Position numbers and translations under genes: made by a program
Assembly (NCBI GenBank): GCA_009699605.1
Contig: WLNW01000012.1
Location: 1-35,697 of the forward strand
Length of the DNA stretch: 35,697 nucleotides
Direction: 5' to 3'
Source of the DNA: Actinomycetota bacterium
GTDB lineage: Bacteria; Actinomycetota; Acidimicrobiia; Acidimicrobiales; WLNW01
Notes under the pieces: generated by a model
Told to the model about the DNA's origin: nothing
What the model saw: only the letters and a program-made list of their open reading frames with translations
Database searches by the model: none
Shown here: in pieces, positions 1 to 6,640 of the stretch
Layout of the letters: each line of letters opens with the position of its first letter
How positions within the stretch are numbered: the first letter of the stretch is position 1

Positions 1-425
1 CGGTGCGCCCGAATCGCGAGCCAACCGGCGGCCGATGCCCACCGGGTTTCACCCAGAGGCGACCGTTCACGGTGGTGACGTCGTCGATGGCGAACCAGAA
101 CCCGACGACGTTCTGACGGTCGGTCCACAAGAAGGTGTGGTCGGTGTGGCACGGCACCTCGCCACCGATGTGTGGCTGCCTGAAGATGTACATCGATTGC
201 AGAAGCTGCGGATCTTGTCGCCCGAACCGAGGAAGTACTCGTCCTCGATGTGTTGGCTTGTGCCGTCGGTCGTGAAAATCGTCGCGTTCTCCGGGCTGAG
301 CGCGAGCTGCTCGGCGAGCACCATCGCACGCAGCGCTCGGCATCGTCGACGAAGTTGGGGAGCACGAGGAACCCATCGCGCTCGAACGCCGTGAGTTGAT
401 CGTCGGACAGCACCCCGTTCGTCAT
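1..425 (-). pseudogene. Phytanoyl-CoA dioxygenase (PhyH) family remnant, frameshifted and internally deleted, cut by window edge
   Basis: The PhyH-like protein can only be read by moving through three frames. From the ATG at 425 one reads MTNGVLSDDQLTAFERDGF and then LVLPNFVDDAER. From about 324 the frame changes to ENATIFTTDGTSQHIEDEYF and GSGDKIR. From about 205 a third frame gives QLLQSMYIFRQPHIGGEV, then CHTDHTFLWTD and PGGHRPP to the window edge. The HTD of CHTDH fits the HxD iron-binding motif of Fe(II)/2-oxoglutarate dioxygenases. In the family roughly 55-60 residues lie between GSGDKIR and LLQSMYIF; they are absent here, so there is an internal deletion as well as two frame changes. 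The ATG overlaps the deoA stop by ATGA, so it was once the next gene of the cdd-deoA unit. Sequencing or assembly error is the main alternative to true decay. Confidence 0.7.
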
Positions 426-1693
426 TGGCTGATCCTCTCGTGCACGAGTGGGCGGGGGACGAAGAGCGCGTCGCTCACCACGAACGCATCGGCCAACGCA
501 GCGAGTGCATCGGGGATTCGCGCGGCGTCGTCGGCCAGTAGTTCGAGCAACGCTTGGCCGACTTCGACCGGCTCGCCCGGCTTCACGAGGATGCGCACGC
601 CGGCCGCCGCCGAGACGGGATCCTCTTTACGCGCGCGTCCCGCGCCGAGCCGCCAGACCGCGTTGCCCACCGCACGCGCATCGAGGTGTTGCAACGTCCC
701 CCGCGCAGTGGCGCGCACGAGCTCGCGCTCGTTCGCCTGCGGAAGCGGTGCGTCAGGGTCGCCACCCTGTGCCGCGATCATGGAACGCCACACATCCATG
801 GCCTTGCCCGACGCGAGCACGTCGGCCGGATCCACATCGAGCCCGACGAGCGCAACCATCTCGCGCGCGAACGCCAACGTGACCTCGACGAGATCGGCGG
901 GCCCGCCGCCAGCGAGCACTTCGATGGATTCCTCGACCTCGATGCCGTTGCCGACGGTCCGGCCGAGCGGCCACTCCATGTCGGTGATGAGGGCAACCGT
1001 GCGCACGCCGTTGCGCTCGCCGATACCCACCATGGTGCGCGCGAGCTCGCGCGACAGTTCGATCGGCGGAAGGAACGCACCGCCGCCGGTCTTGATGTCA
1101 AGCACCAGTGCACTCGTGCCCTCGGCGATCTTCTTCGACATGATCGAGCTCGCGATGAGAGGGATCGACTCGACCGTTCCGGTGACATCGCGCAACGCGT
1201 ACAGCTTGCGATCCGCAGGTGCGAGGTCGTCGCTCGCCGCGCAGATCACCGCGCCCACATCGCGCAGGATGCGCAGCGCTTCCTCGTTGGTGAGCTTGGC
1301 GCGCCACCCAGCGATGGCCTCGAGCTTGTCGAGCGTGCCACCGGTGTGGCCGAGTCCGCGACCCGACAGTTGGGGCACCGCTGCGCCGCACGCGGCGACG
1401 AGGGGGCACAACGGCAACGAGACCTTGTCGCCGACCCCGCCGGTGGAGTGCTTGTCGACGGTGGGCCTCGTGAGCGATGACAGGTCGAGGCGCGAGCCCG
1501 ATTCGATCATCGCGGCGGTCCACGTCGCGAGCTCGCGCGGCGTGAGGCCGACGAACACGATCGCCATGAGCAACGCGCTTGTCTGCTCGTCGGGGATACG
1601 CCCTGCGGTATAGCCGTCGATGAAGAAGCGGATCTGCGCGTCGGTGAGCTCGCCGCGGTCACGCTTTGTGCGGATCACATCCAGGGCGTTCAT
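422..1693 (-). CDS. deoA: Thymidine phosphorylase / pyrimidine-nucleoside phosphorylase
   Basis: This 423-residue cytoplasmic enzyme splits thymidine or uridine with phosphate into base and (deoxy)ribose-1-phosphate. The phosphate-binding loop DKHSTGGVGDK is at residues 80-90, and the family signature SGRGLGHTGGTLDKLE is at 110-125. Length is normal for the family. The open frame runs further upstream to 2020, but that extension lies antisense-like over cdd and is not PNP-like. I chose the ATG at 1693 because MNALDVIRTKRDRGELTD is the usual family N-terminus and a -10-like TACACT sits 6 bases upstream. It lies 70 bp behind cdd on the same strand. Its TGA overlaps the ATG of the broken PhyH gene. 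Cdd plus DeoA deaminate and then phosphorolyse imported pyrimidine nucleosides. Confidence 0.95.
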   Translation of the reverse strand: MNALDVIRTKRDRGELTDAQIRFFIDGYTAGRIPDEQTSALLMAIVFVGLTPRELATWTAAMIESGSRLDLSSLTRPTVDKHSTGGVGDKVSLPLCPLVAACGAAVPQLSGRGLGHTGGTLDKLEAIAGWRAKLTNEEALRILRDVGAVICAASDDLAPADRKLYALRDVTGTVESIPLIASSIMSKKIAEGTSALVLDIKTGGGAFLPPIELSRELARTMVGIGERNGVRTVALITDMEWPLGRTVGNGIEVEESIEVLAGGGPADLVEVTLAFAREMVALVGLDVDPADVLASGKAMDVWRSMIAAQGGDPDAPLPQANERELVRATARGTLQHLDARAVGNAVWRLGAGRARKEDPVSAAAGVRILVKPGEPVEVGQALLELLADDAARIPDALAALADAFVVSDALFVPRPLVHERISQ

Positions 1694-1699
1694 GCGCGA

Positions 1700-1705
1700 A
1701 GTGTA
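1700..1705 (-). promoter_or_regulatory. -10 element (TACACT) for a leaderless deoA transcript
   Basis: On the minus strand TACACT fits the actinobacterial TAnnnT -10 pattern and is followed by 6 bases and then the deoA ATG at 1693. There is no Shine-Dalgarno in between. This predicts a transcript starting at or next to the start codon, in addition to read-through from cdd. The same geometry recurs at cdd, rbsK, the S9 peptidase gene and the Gfo/Idh gene. No convincing -35 was seen. Confidence 0.5.
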
Positions 1706-1763
1706 CCGACGGGTAGCTGGCGGCTGATCGGTGCCGCGTACATCGCGCGACGCGCCGACTACC

Positions 1764-2144
1764 TCACGCGGGTAGGTCGTCGGGGCCGAACGCGCCGGGC
1801 AGCAAGTCGAGGATCCGCTGCCCGTCGACCAACAGCTCGCGACCACCCGCTTCGTACAACAGCTGGCGGCAGCGCCCGCACGGTGTGAGCGTGTTGCCGT
1901 CACCGTCGACGCAGGCCATCGCCACGAGCCGGCCGCCGCCGGTGGCGTGCAGGTTCGAAACGAGCCCGCACTCGGCGCACAACGTGAGGCCGAAGCTCGC
2001 GTTCTCGACGTTGCAGCCACGCACGATGCGACCGTCGTCCATGAGGCCGGCGGCCCCGACGCGCAGCTTGGAGTAGGGCGCGTAGGCGTGCTGGGCGATG
2101 GCGGTGGCCTCGGCCCGGAGCTTGACCCAATCGATGCTCGTCAT
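1764..2144 (-). CDS. cdd: Cytidine deaminase
   Basis: This small homotetramer-type cytidine deaminase of 126 residues converts cytidine and deoxycytidine to uridine and deoxyuridine. The zinc site is visible: CAE at residues 56-58 (Cys56 ligand, Glu58 proton shuttle) and PCGRC at 88-92 (Cys89 and Cys92 ligands). CNVENASFG at 44-52 is the substrate-binding segment. The ATG at 2144 (MTSIDWVKLRAEA) gives the normal length; the open frame reaches 2213, but that would run over the divergent rbsK start. It is the first gene of a cdd-deoA unit and is divergent from rbsK with only 23 bp between start codons. A TACGAT box 6 bases upstream suggests a leaderless mRNA. Confidence 0.95.
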   Translation of the reverse strand: MTSIDWVKLRAEATAIAQHAYAPYSKLRVGAAGLMDDGRIVRGCNVENASFGLTLCAECGLVSNLHATGGGRLVAMACVDGDGNTLTPCGRCRQLLYEAGGRELLVDGQRILDLLPGAFGPDDLPA

Positions 2145-2167
2145 GCGAAGATCGTAGAGTCGCCAAC
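2145..2167. promoter_or_regulatory. 23-bp bidirectional leaderless promoter between cdd and rbsK
   Basis: The whole gap between the two start codons is 23 bp. The ten bases 2151-2160 read ATCGTAGAGT on the plus strand. They contain TAGAGT (2155-2160), 7 bases before the rbsK ATG at 2168. On the minus strand they contain TACGAT (2156-2151), 6 bases before the cdd ATG at 2144. The two hexamers share the central TA. There is no room for 5' untranslated regions or Shine-Dalgarno sites. The same design is present at 18298-18320. Confidence 0.6.
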
Positions 2168-3100
2168 ATGACCACGTCAGCACGCCGTCCGCGGATTTGT
2201 GTTGTCGGTTCATCGATCATCGATCTCGTGAGCTACGCGCCACGCTTGCCCAAGCTCGGTGAGACCTTGCTCGGAACGCGCTTCGACACCGGCTTCGGCG
2301 GCAAGGGCGCGAACCAGGCCGTCATGGCGGCGTTGCTCGGCGCCGACGTGCACATGATCAGCAAGGTCGGCGACGACACCTTCGGCCGTGACTACCTGGC
2401 GAACTTCGCCGACGTCGGCATCGACGCGAGCGCCGTGTCCCAGAGCAACACCGCGTCCACCGGCGTCGCGCCCATCTGGGTCGACGAATCGACCGGCGCG
2501 AACTCGATCATCGTCGTGCTGGGCGCCAACGACGAGCTGTCGTTGACCGACGTCGCCGCGGCCACCGACGCGATCACTTCTGCCGACGTGGTCATCGGTC
2601 AGTGGGAAGTGCCGATCGAGTGTGTCATCGCGGCGTTCCGCATCGCCCGCGGCAGCCAGGTTCGCACGGTGTTCAACCCTGCGCCGGCCCGGGGGGCGCT
2701 TCCCGCGGAGATCTACGAGCTCACCGACGTGTTCTGCCCGAACGAGTCCGAGGCCGAGTCACTCACCAGCATGAGCGTCGCAACGCTCGCCGAGGTCGAG
2801 CTGGCCGCACGAACCCTGCTGGCTCGCGGCCCATCGAGCGTGGTGGTTACCCTCGGCGAGCGCGGGGCACTGGTCGTCGACGCAACGGGCGCGGTGCACC
2901 ACACCGCGCCGGCCGTGCACGCAGTCGACACCACCGGTGCGGGCGATGCGTTCGTCGGCGCGTTCGCCACGATGCTCGCAGCCGGTCGATCCGTCAGCGA
3001 GGCCGTCGGCGTCGCCATCGACCTCGCCTCGCAGACCGTGCTGCGCCCCGGCACGCAGAAGTCCTACCCGAACCTCCGCGCCACACCTCCCTGGGCCTGA
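2168..3100 (+). CDS. rbsK: Ribokinase (PfkB family)
   Basis: This 310-residue sugar kinase phosphorylates D-ribose to ribose-5-phosphate with ATP in the cytoplasm. The first PfkB signature region GGKGANQA is at residues 44-51. The second signature DTTGAGDAF is at 254-262, with Asp260 as the catalytic base and the GAG part forming the anion hole. NPAPA near residue 175 and PNESEAE near 195 are also typical of ribokinases. It starts at the ATG that has a TAGAGT -10 box 7 bases upstream. It is divergent from cdd-deoA, which fits a role in using the sugar of salvaged nucleosides. A related deoxyribokinase activity cannot be excluded from sequence alone. Confidence 0.9.
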   Translation: MTTSARRPRICVVGSSIIDLVSYAPRLPKLGETLLGTRFDTGFGGKGANQAVMAALLGADVHMISKVGDDTFGRDYLANFADVGIDASAVSQSNTASTGVAPIWVDESTGANSIIVVLGANDELSLTDVAAATDAITSADVVIGQWEVPIECVIAAFRIARGSQVRTVFNPAPARGALPAEIYELTDVFCPNESEAESLTSMSVATLAEVELAARTLLARGPSSVVVTLGERGALVVDATGAVHHTAPAVHAVDTTGAGDAFVGAFATMLAAGRSVSEAVGVAIDLASQTVLRPGTQKSYPNLRATPPWA

Positions 3101-3133
3101 CCCCACCAGCGCGCGCCAGAGCGCTCGCCGCTT

Positions 3134-3174
3134 GTTGCGCGATTACGCCGCATAGATCGGCGCGATCGCGCAAC
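3134..3174. repeat. 41-bp palindromic repeat, copy 1 (upstream of the AbiEi-like/DUF559 gene)
   Basis: This copy has a perfect 10-bp outer stem, GTTGCGCGAT (3134-3143) with ATCGCGCAAC (3165-3174), and an inner stem CGCCG/CGGCG around the loop CATAGAT. A second copy lies in the same orientation at 4173-4213, matching at 36 of 41 positions. The two copies bracket a single gene. Each copy could also serve as a hairpin terminator for the preceding gene. Confidence 0.8.
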
Positions 3175-3190
3175 GACCTCCACTCGCTAG

Positions 3191-3211
3191 GCCGGGCACG
3201 CGACGCCCGGC
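3191..3211 (+). terminator. GC hairpin downstream of rbsK
   Basis: A perfect 7-bp stem, GCCGGGC (3191-3197) and GCCCGGC (3205-3211), encloses a 7-base loop. It follows rbsK and the first palindromic repeat and precedes the next gene. There is no T-run, as is common in high-GC actinobacteria, so termination is likely but not certain. Confidence 0.45.
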
Positions 3212-3244
3212 GGCACTGTCACACCTCGCCACAAGACTGGGCCG

Positions 3245-4153
3245 ATGGCCAGTGAGTTCGACGTCCAGCGCCTCGCAGTCCGGCAGCACGGGCTTGCCAC
3301 ACGAGAACAACTCATCCCGCTCGGTTTCACGCGCCACCAGATCCAGACTCGCGTCGCGGCCGGACGGTGGGCGCGCGCTGCTCCGTCCGTGTACGACGTC
3401 GCCCCGGCCAGCTTCGACGGCCGGCGGGCGTTGCACGCCGCAGTGCTGGCATCGCGCGGGCTTGCATCGCACCGCAGCGCGGGTTCCCTCCGACAGCTGA
3501 TCGATGTCCCACCTGATCGACCAGAGATCGTCGTCGCGGGCGCCACGCTTCCCCGCGGTCTCGACGCGTGGGTCCATCGCAGTCGCACCATCGGCCCAAA
3601 GCACCACACACGGGTGGACGGCATCGCCACCACATCGATAGTGCGGACATTGCTCGATCTCGGCTCGGTCGTGAGCGAAGCCACACTGTCGATTGCGGTC
3701 AGTCGAGCCATCGTTTCTCGCCAGACCGCAGTGCCGCGGATCCTGGCGGCGGTCGACGATGGCCCATTGATGGGTCACCGTGGCGTCGCTCCTCTCCGCG
3801 TCGTTCTCTCCCACTACCGCGTCGACCGCCAGGCGTGCGAGAGCGAGCTCGAGTCGCTCCTCCACGAGGCGATCGCACAGCAGCGGATCCCCACCTTCCG
3901 CCAGCACCGTGTGCGCGTTGCCGGGCGGCGCTATCGGTTCGACTTCGCGTGGCCGGATCAGATGGTGTTCGTCGAGGTCGATGGACTCGCCGAGCACACC
4001 GAGCGGTCGGCCTTCGATAACGATCGTCGACGCCAGAACCTGCTCGTTGCCATGGGCTGGCTGCCGCTCCGGTACACGTGGACCGATCTGACCAAGCGTC
4101 CCCACGAGGTTGTGACCGAGATCATCGCAGTTCTCTCGTCCCGCACCCGCTGA
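3245..4153 (+). CDS. AbiEi-like N-terminal domain / DUF559 (Vsr-like endonuclease fold) protein
   Basis: This 302-residue protein is of the kind annotated as 'type IV toxin-antitoxin AbiEi antitoxin domain' or DUF559 protein. The N-terminus (about 8-50: QHGLATREQLIPLGF, then TRHQIQTRV) is a winged-helix segment. The C-terminal part (about 225-300) carries FDFAWPDQMVFVEVDG, matching the D...ExDG core of the PD-(D/E)xK / Vsr-like DUF559 domain, followed by a conserved R-R-Q-N-L helix. Nuclease activity and any antitoxin role are unproven, and no adjacent toxin gene (AbiEii-like nucleotidyltransferase) exists. The ATG at 3245 gives the family's usual N-terminus; no clear ribosome-binding site is seen. 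The gene sits alone between two direct copies of a 41-bp palindrome inside a nucleoside-salvage region, which suggests it was inserted as a cassette. Confidence 0.75.
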   Translation: MASEFDVQRLAVRQHGLATREQLIPLGFTRHQIQTRVAAGRWARAAPSVYDVAPASFDGRRALHAAVLASRGLASHRSAGSLRQLIDVPPDRPEIVVAGATLPRGLDAWVHRSRTIGPKHHTRVDGIATTSIVRTLLDLGSVVSEATLSIAVSRAIVSRQTAVPRILAAVDDGPLMGHRGVAPLRVVLSHYRVDRQACESELESLLHEAIAQQRIPTFRQHRVRVAGRRYRFDFAWPDQMVFVEVDGLAEHTERSAFDNDRRRQNLLVAMGWLPLRYTWTDLTKRPHEVVTEIIAVLSSRTR

Positions 4154-4172
4154 ACTACTCCGTCGCGCGCTC

Positions 4173-4213
4173 GTTGCGCGGATCTGCCGCACAGATCGGC
4201 GCGATCGCGCAAC
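4173..4213. repeat. 41-bp palindromic repeat, copy 2 (downstream of the AbiEi-like/DUF559 gene)
   Basis: This copy matches copy 1 (3134-3174) at 36 of 41 positions, in direct orientation. The outer stem is GTTGCGCG with CGCGCAAC; an inner GCCG/CGGC pairing is kept, and GATCT/AGATC gives an alternative fold. The changes fall mostly in the left inner part, and the right half is unchanged. It lies between convergent genes and can act as a bidirectional terminator. Confidence 0.8.
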
Positions 4214-4255
4214 AAGCATCAACCAGCCGCGCCGGCCGGCAGTCGGTTCGCGGGG

Positions 4256-5224
4256 TCAGTAGTGGCCGGTGAGGGTGCGGTGGTGTTCGCCCATGCGCGC
4301 CCGCAGCGCATCGGCGGCGGCGACGGTGGCCCAACGCAGTGCGTGCTCCCACTCGCTGTCCTTCGCCACGAGCCGGCGCTCGTCGATGGCGGCCGCGAGA
4401 TCGTCGTCGTAGGTGAAGATCCCCCAATGCCGAAACACCTTCGGGATCATGTAGTCGGGGTACACCGGGAAGCCGTCGAGCTCGGCGAGCGTGCGGGCGG
4501 TGACGTCGGCCGGCAGCACGTGGGCCACCGTCCGACCGGCCCGGATGACGGTGATGGCATCGGCGATGGCCAACACCTCGTCGAGATTGTGCGAGATGAA
4601 CATCGCCGTGACACCCTCGGCGGTGAGCCCGCGCAGGGACGCGAACAACTCGTCGACCTCGTGCGGCACCAACACTGCCGTCGGTTCGTCGAGGATGAGG
4701 ATCCGGGCGCCGCGATAAAGGACCTTGAGGATCTCGACGCGCTGGCGCTCGCCGACACCGAGCTCGTCGATCTTGGCGTCGGGGTCGACGTTGAGACCGT
4801 AACGATGACTCAGTTCGACGATGCGTTCGCGCGCGCCGTCGATGTCGAGTCGCCATTTCTTGCCGGGCTCGTCGCCGAGCACGATGTTCTCGATGACCGT
4901 GAGATTGCCGGCCAGCATGAAGTGCTGATGCACCATGCCGATGCCCGCCGCGATGGCATCGCGGGGTGACTTGAAGGAGCGCAACGTGCCGTCGACGGTG
5001 ATGGTGCCTTCGTCAGGGGCCTGCTCCCCGTAGAGGATCTTTATCAATGTGGACTTGCCGGCGCCGTTCTCCCCCACGATCGCGTGCACGGATCCGTGCG
5101 CCACGGTGAGGTCGACGTTGTCGTTGTCGATGACCCCGGGGTATTGCTTGGAGATCCCACGCAGCGCGATGGCCGGCGCCGGACCGGTGGGTTCGGGGGC
5201 CGCGTGGGCCGGCGCGTCAGCCAT
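4256..5224 (-). CDS. Chimeric ABC ATPase: nucleoside-type NBD 1 joined to a Q_salvage (Qng1/DUF2419)-like C-terminus
   Basis: Residues about 18-249 are the first NBD of a RbsA/NupA-type ATPase for BMP-family nucleoside importers. Walker A GENGAGKST is at 51-59, the Q-loop HQHFML at about 99-104, the signature LGVGERQRVE at 155-164, and Walker B ILILDEP at 175-181. Family members are about 500 residues with two NBDs. Here, after TARTLAEL (about 249; DNA near 4476), the protein continues as DGFPVYPDYMIPKVFRHWGI, then TYDDDLAA and EWEHALRWATV, and ends HHRTLTGHY. That tail fits the C-terminus of queuosine-salvage glycosidases (DY..P.V..H.G, final HR....Y), with about 35 residues before the end also missing. 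NBD 2 and both permeases are absent. It is probably a deletion product and may not work. Start choice among 5263 (GTG), 5239 and 5224 is uncertain, because the upstream options lie in a large hairpin. Confidence 0.75.
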   Translation of the reverse strand: MADAPAHAAPEPTGPAPAIALRGISKQYPGVIDNDNVDLTVAHGSVHAIVGENGAGKSTLIKILYGEQAPDEGTITVDGTLRSFKSPRDAIAAGIGMVHQHFMLAGNLTVIENIVLGDEPGKKWRLDIDGARERIVELSHRYGLNVDPDAKIDELGVGERQRVEILKVLYRGARILILDEPTAVLVPHEVDELFASLRGLTAEGVTAMFISHNLDEVLAIADAITVIRAGRTVAHVLPADVTARTLAELDGFPVYPDYMIPKVFRHWGIFTYDDDLAAAIDERRLVAKDSEWEHALRWATVAAADALRARMGEHHRTLTGHY

Positions 5225-5243
5225 GGCGGCGCAACCCATGACG

Positions 5244-5283
5244 CGTCGGGGGGGAGCCAGCACACGTGCCGACCCCCCCGACG
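5244..5283 (-). terminator. Long G7/C7 hairpin between the BMP lipoprotein gene and the ABC ATPase gene
   Basis: The arms CGTCGGGGGGG (5244-5254) and CCCCCCCGACG (5273-5283) pair perfectly over 11 bp, with an 18-base loop that holds a further GCAC/GTGC pairing. It lies between the binding-protein stop (5317) and the ATPase start. Such intercistronic hairpins commonly protect the binding-protein mRNA 3' end or partly terminate transcription, giving more binding protein than ATPase. Which of these applies here is inference. Confidence 0.55.
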
Positions 5284-5316
5284 TGCAAACGAATTGCGGT
5301 CACGACATGCCGACGA

Positions 5317-6426
5317 TTACTTGCTGGGCACCGTGATCTTGGCGGCCGCGATGTCGGCCTTGTACGCCTCGAGCTTCTTGATGGTGTCGGCGGTGAGGAA
5401 GCCACCAGAAGTGGCATAGCCCACGCCATCGGCCTTGAGGTCGAACACGTCAGCCTTGCCGCCGGCGAACGTGCCGCCGACGAACGCCTTGATGGCGCCG
5501 TACACCGCGACGTCGACGCGCTTGAGCATCGACGTCATGACGAAGGCCTGCAGGTCCTTGCCGACCGTGAGGTACTGGTCGCTGTCGGCCCCGATGCCCC
5601 ACACCTTCTTCGATGCACCGTTCTTGTCGGTGTAGGCCTTGGCTGCCTCGAACATGCCGGTGCCGGACGTGCCTGCGGCGGCGTAGATGATGTCGACGCC
5701 GTCGAAGTACATCTTGTCGGCGATGACCTTGGCCTTGTCAGGAGCGGTGAAGCCGGTGAAGTCACCGTCGAGGGTGATGTACTTGACATCGACCGTGACG
5801 GTGGGCTCGGCCGCCTTGGCGCCCGCGACGTAGCCTGCGGCGAACTTCTTGATGAGGTCGTTCTCGACGCCACCGATGAAGCCGATCTTCTTCGACTTGG
5901 TCTGCAGTGCAGCAGCCGCGCCGACGAGGTATGAGCCCTCTTGCTCCGCGAAGGTCACCGAGTAGACGTTCGGCTGTGCGACGACGGAGTCGACGATCAC
6001 GAACTTCTTGGTGGGGTTGGCCTTGGCCGCCTCTTCGATGGGCGTGGCCCAGAGGAAGCCCACCATGGCCATGAGCTCGTTGTTGGCCACCATGGCCTTC
6101 GCGCGCTCGGCACGATCGCCTTCTTTGGCCTGCACCGACTCGCTCGGGGAGATCTTCAGCTCCTTGGCCGCACGGTCGAGACCGCACGCGGCAGAGTCGT
6201 TGAACGACTGATCGCCACGGCCGGCGAGGTCGAACAGCAGACCCACCTTCTTGCCGGCCGGGTCGCCCTTCTCGGCCGCCTTCGGGCACGAGCTCGAGGC
6301 CGCCGCACCGGTACCGGCGCTGCCGGTAGCCGTAGAACTCGTACTCTTCCCATCGTCGCCGCAAGCCGCGGCGAGCAGCGAGACCGCTGCCAGCGCCGCG
6401 ACGAGCAGCAAAATCCGCTTACGCAT
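5317..6426 (-). CDS. BMP-family nucleoside-binding lipoprotein
   Basis: This 369-residue secreted lipoprotein has a signal peptide MRKRILLLVAALAAVSLLAA with lipobox Cys at LAAAC|G, followed by a Ser/Thr/Ala/Gly-rich linker. The mature domain has the BMP (PF02608) pattern: KVGLLFDLAGRGDQSFND at the start, then A...NN...MVGFLWA, KFVIVDSVV, FAEQEGSYLVG, KIGFIGG, DIIYAAAGTSGTGMFEAA and VWGIGADSDQY. BMP proteins bind purine or pyrimidine nucleosides outside the membrane for ABC import, which agrees with cdd, deoA, rbsK and the PfkB kinase nearby. An AGGAAA site lies 5 bases from the ATG. The permeases that should follow are not in the window, and the adjacent ATPase is chimeric, so the importer looks incomplete here. 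Confidence 0.92.
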   Translation of the reverse strand: MRKRILLLVAALAAVSLLAAACGDDGKSTSSTATGSAGTGAAASSSCPKAAEKGDPAGKKVGLLFDLAGRGDQSFNDSAACGLDRAAKELKISPSESVQAKEGDRAERAKAMVANNELMAMVGFLWATPIEEAAKANPTKKFVIVDSVVAQPNVYSVTFAEQEGSYLVGAAAALQTKSKKIGFIGGVENDLIKKFAAGYVAGAKAAEPTVTVDVKYITLDGDFTGFTAPDKAKVIADKMYFDGVDIIYAAAGTSGTGMFEAAKAYTDKNGASKKVWGIGADSDQYLTVGKDLQAFVMTSMLKRVDVAVYGAIKAFVGGTFAGGKADVFDLKADGVGYATSGGFLTADTIKKLEAYKADIAAAKITVPSK

Positions 6427-6640
6427 TTATTTCCTACCATGTGGAAATGCGACGTCGGTTTCGCTGAACCGGCGCCGCGTCGTTGCCCGAAGCTATCCCG
6501 CGGTCACCGACCGTGCGCAAGGCCGCGCGAGATCGTCATGTGCAGGGCACCTGGCCGAGGAGTCCTAGGCTCCTCTCGCCTACTACCGTCCGGCGGTCGT
6601 TGGCGACGCGGTGGTAGAGACCCGGTACAGAGGAGTGCGC
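6427..6640. promoter_or_regulatory. Divergent intergenic region (BMP lipoprotein / PfkB kinase)
   Basis: These 214 bp hold both promoters. On the plus strand TACCGT at 6584-6589 is a possible -10, and AGAGGAG at 6629-6635 is a strong Shine-Dalgarno 5 bases before the kinase ATG at 6641. GAGGAG (6557-6562) and CTCCTC (6570-6575) form an inverted repeat around TCCTAGG, just upstream of that -10, and could be an operator. No -35 element is convincing, and no small gene was recognised. Confidence 0.4.

Noticed and set aside
3160-3175. GCGATCGC (HIP1-like) octamer in the palindromic repeat
   Set aside because: The octamer or near versions occur elsewhere in the window by GC content alone; only the full 41-bp element is meaningful.
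3143-4222. 359-codon minus-strand frame opposite the AbiEi-like/DUF559 gene
   Set aside because: It begins and ends inside the two palindromic repeats and shows no domain; the plus-strand protein has clear wHTH and DUF559 motifs.
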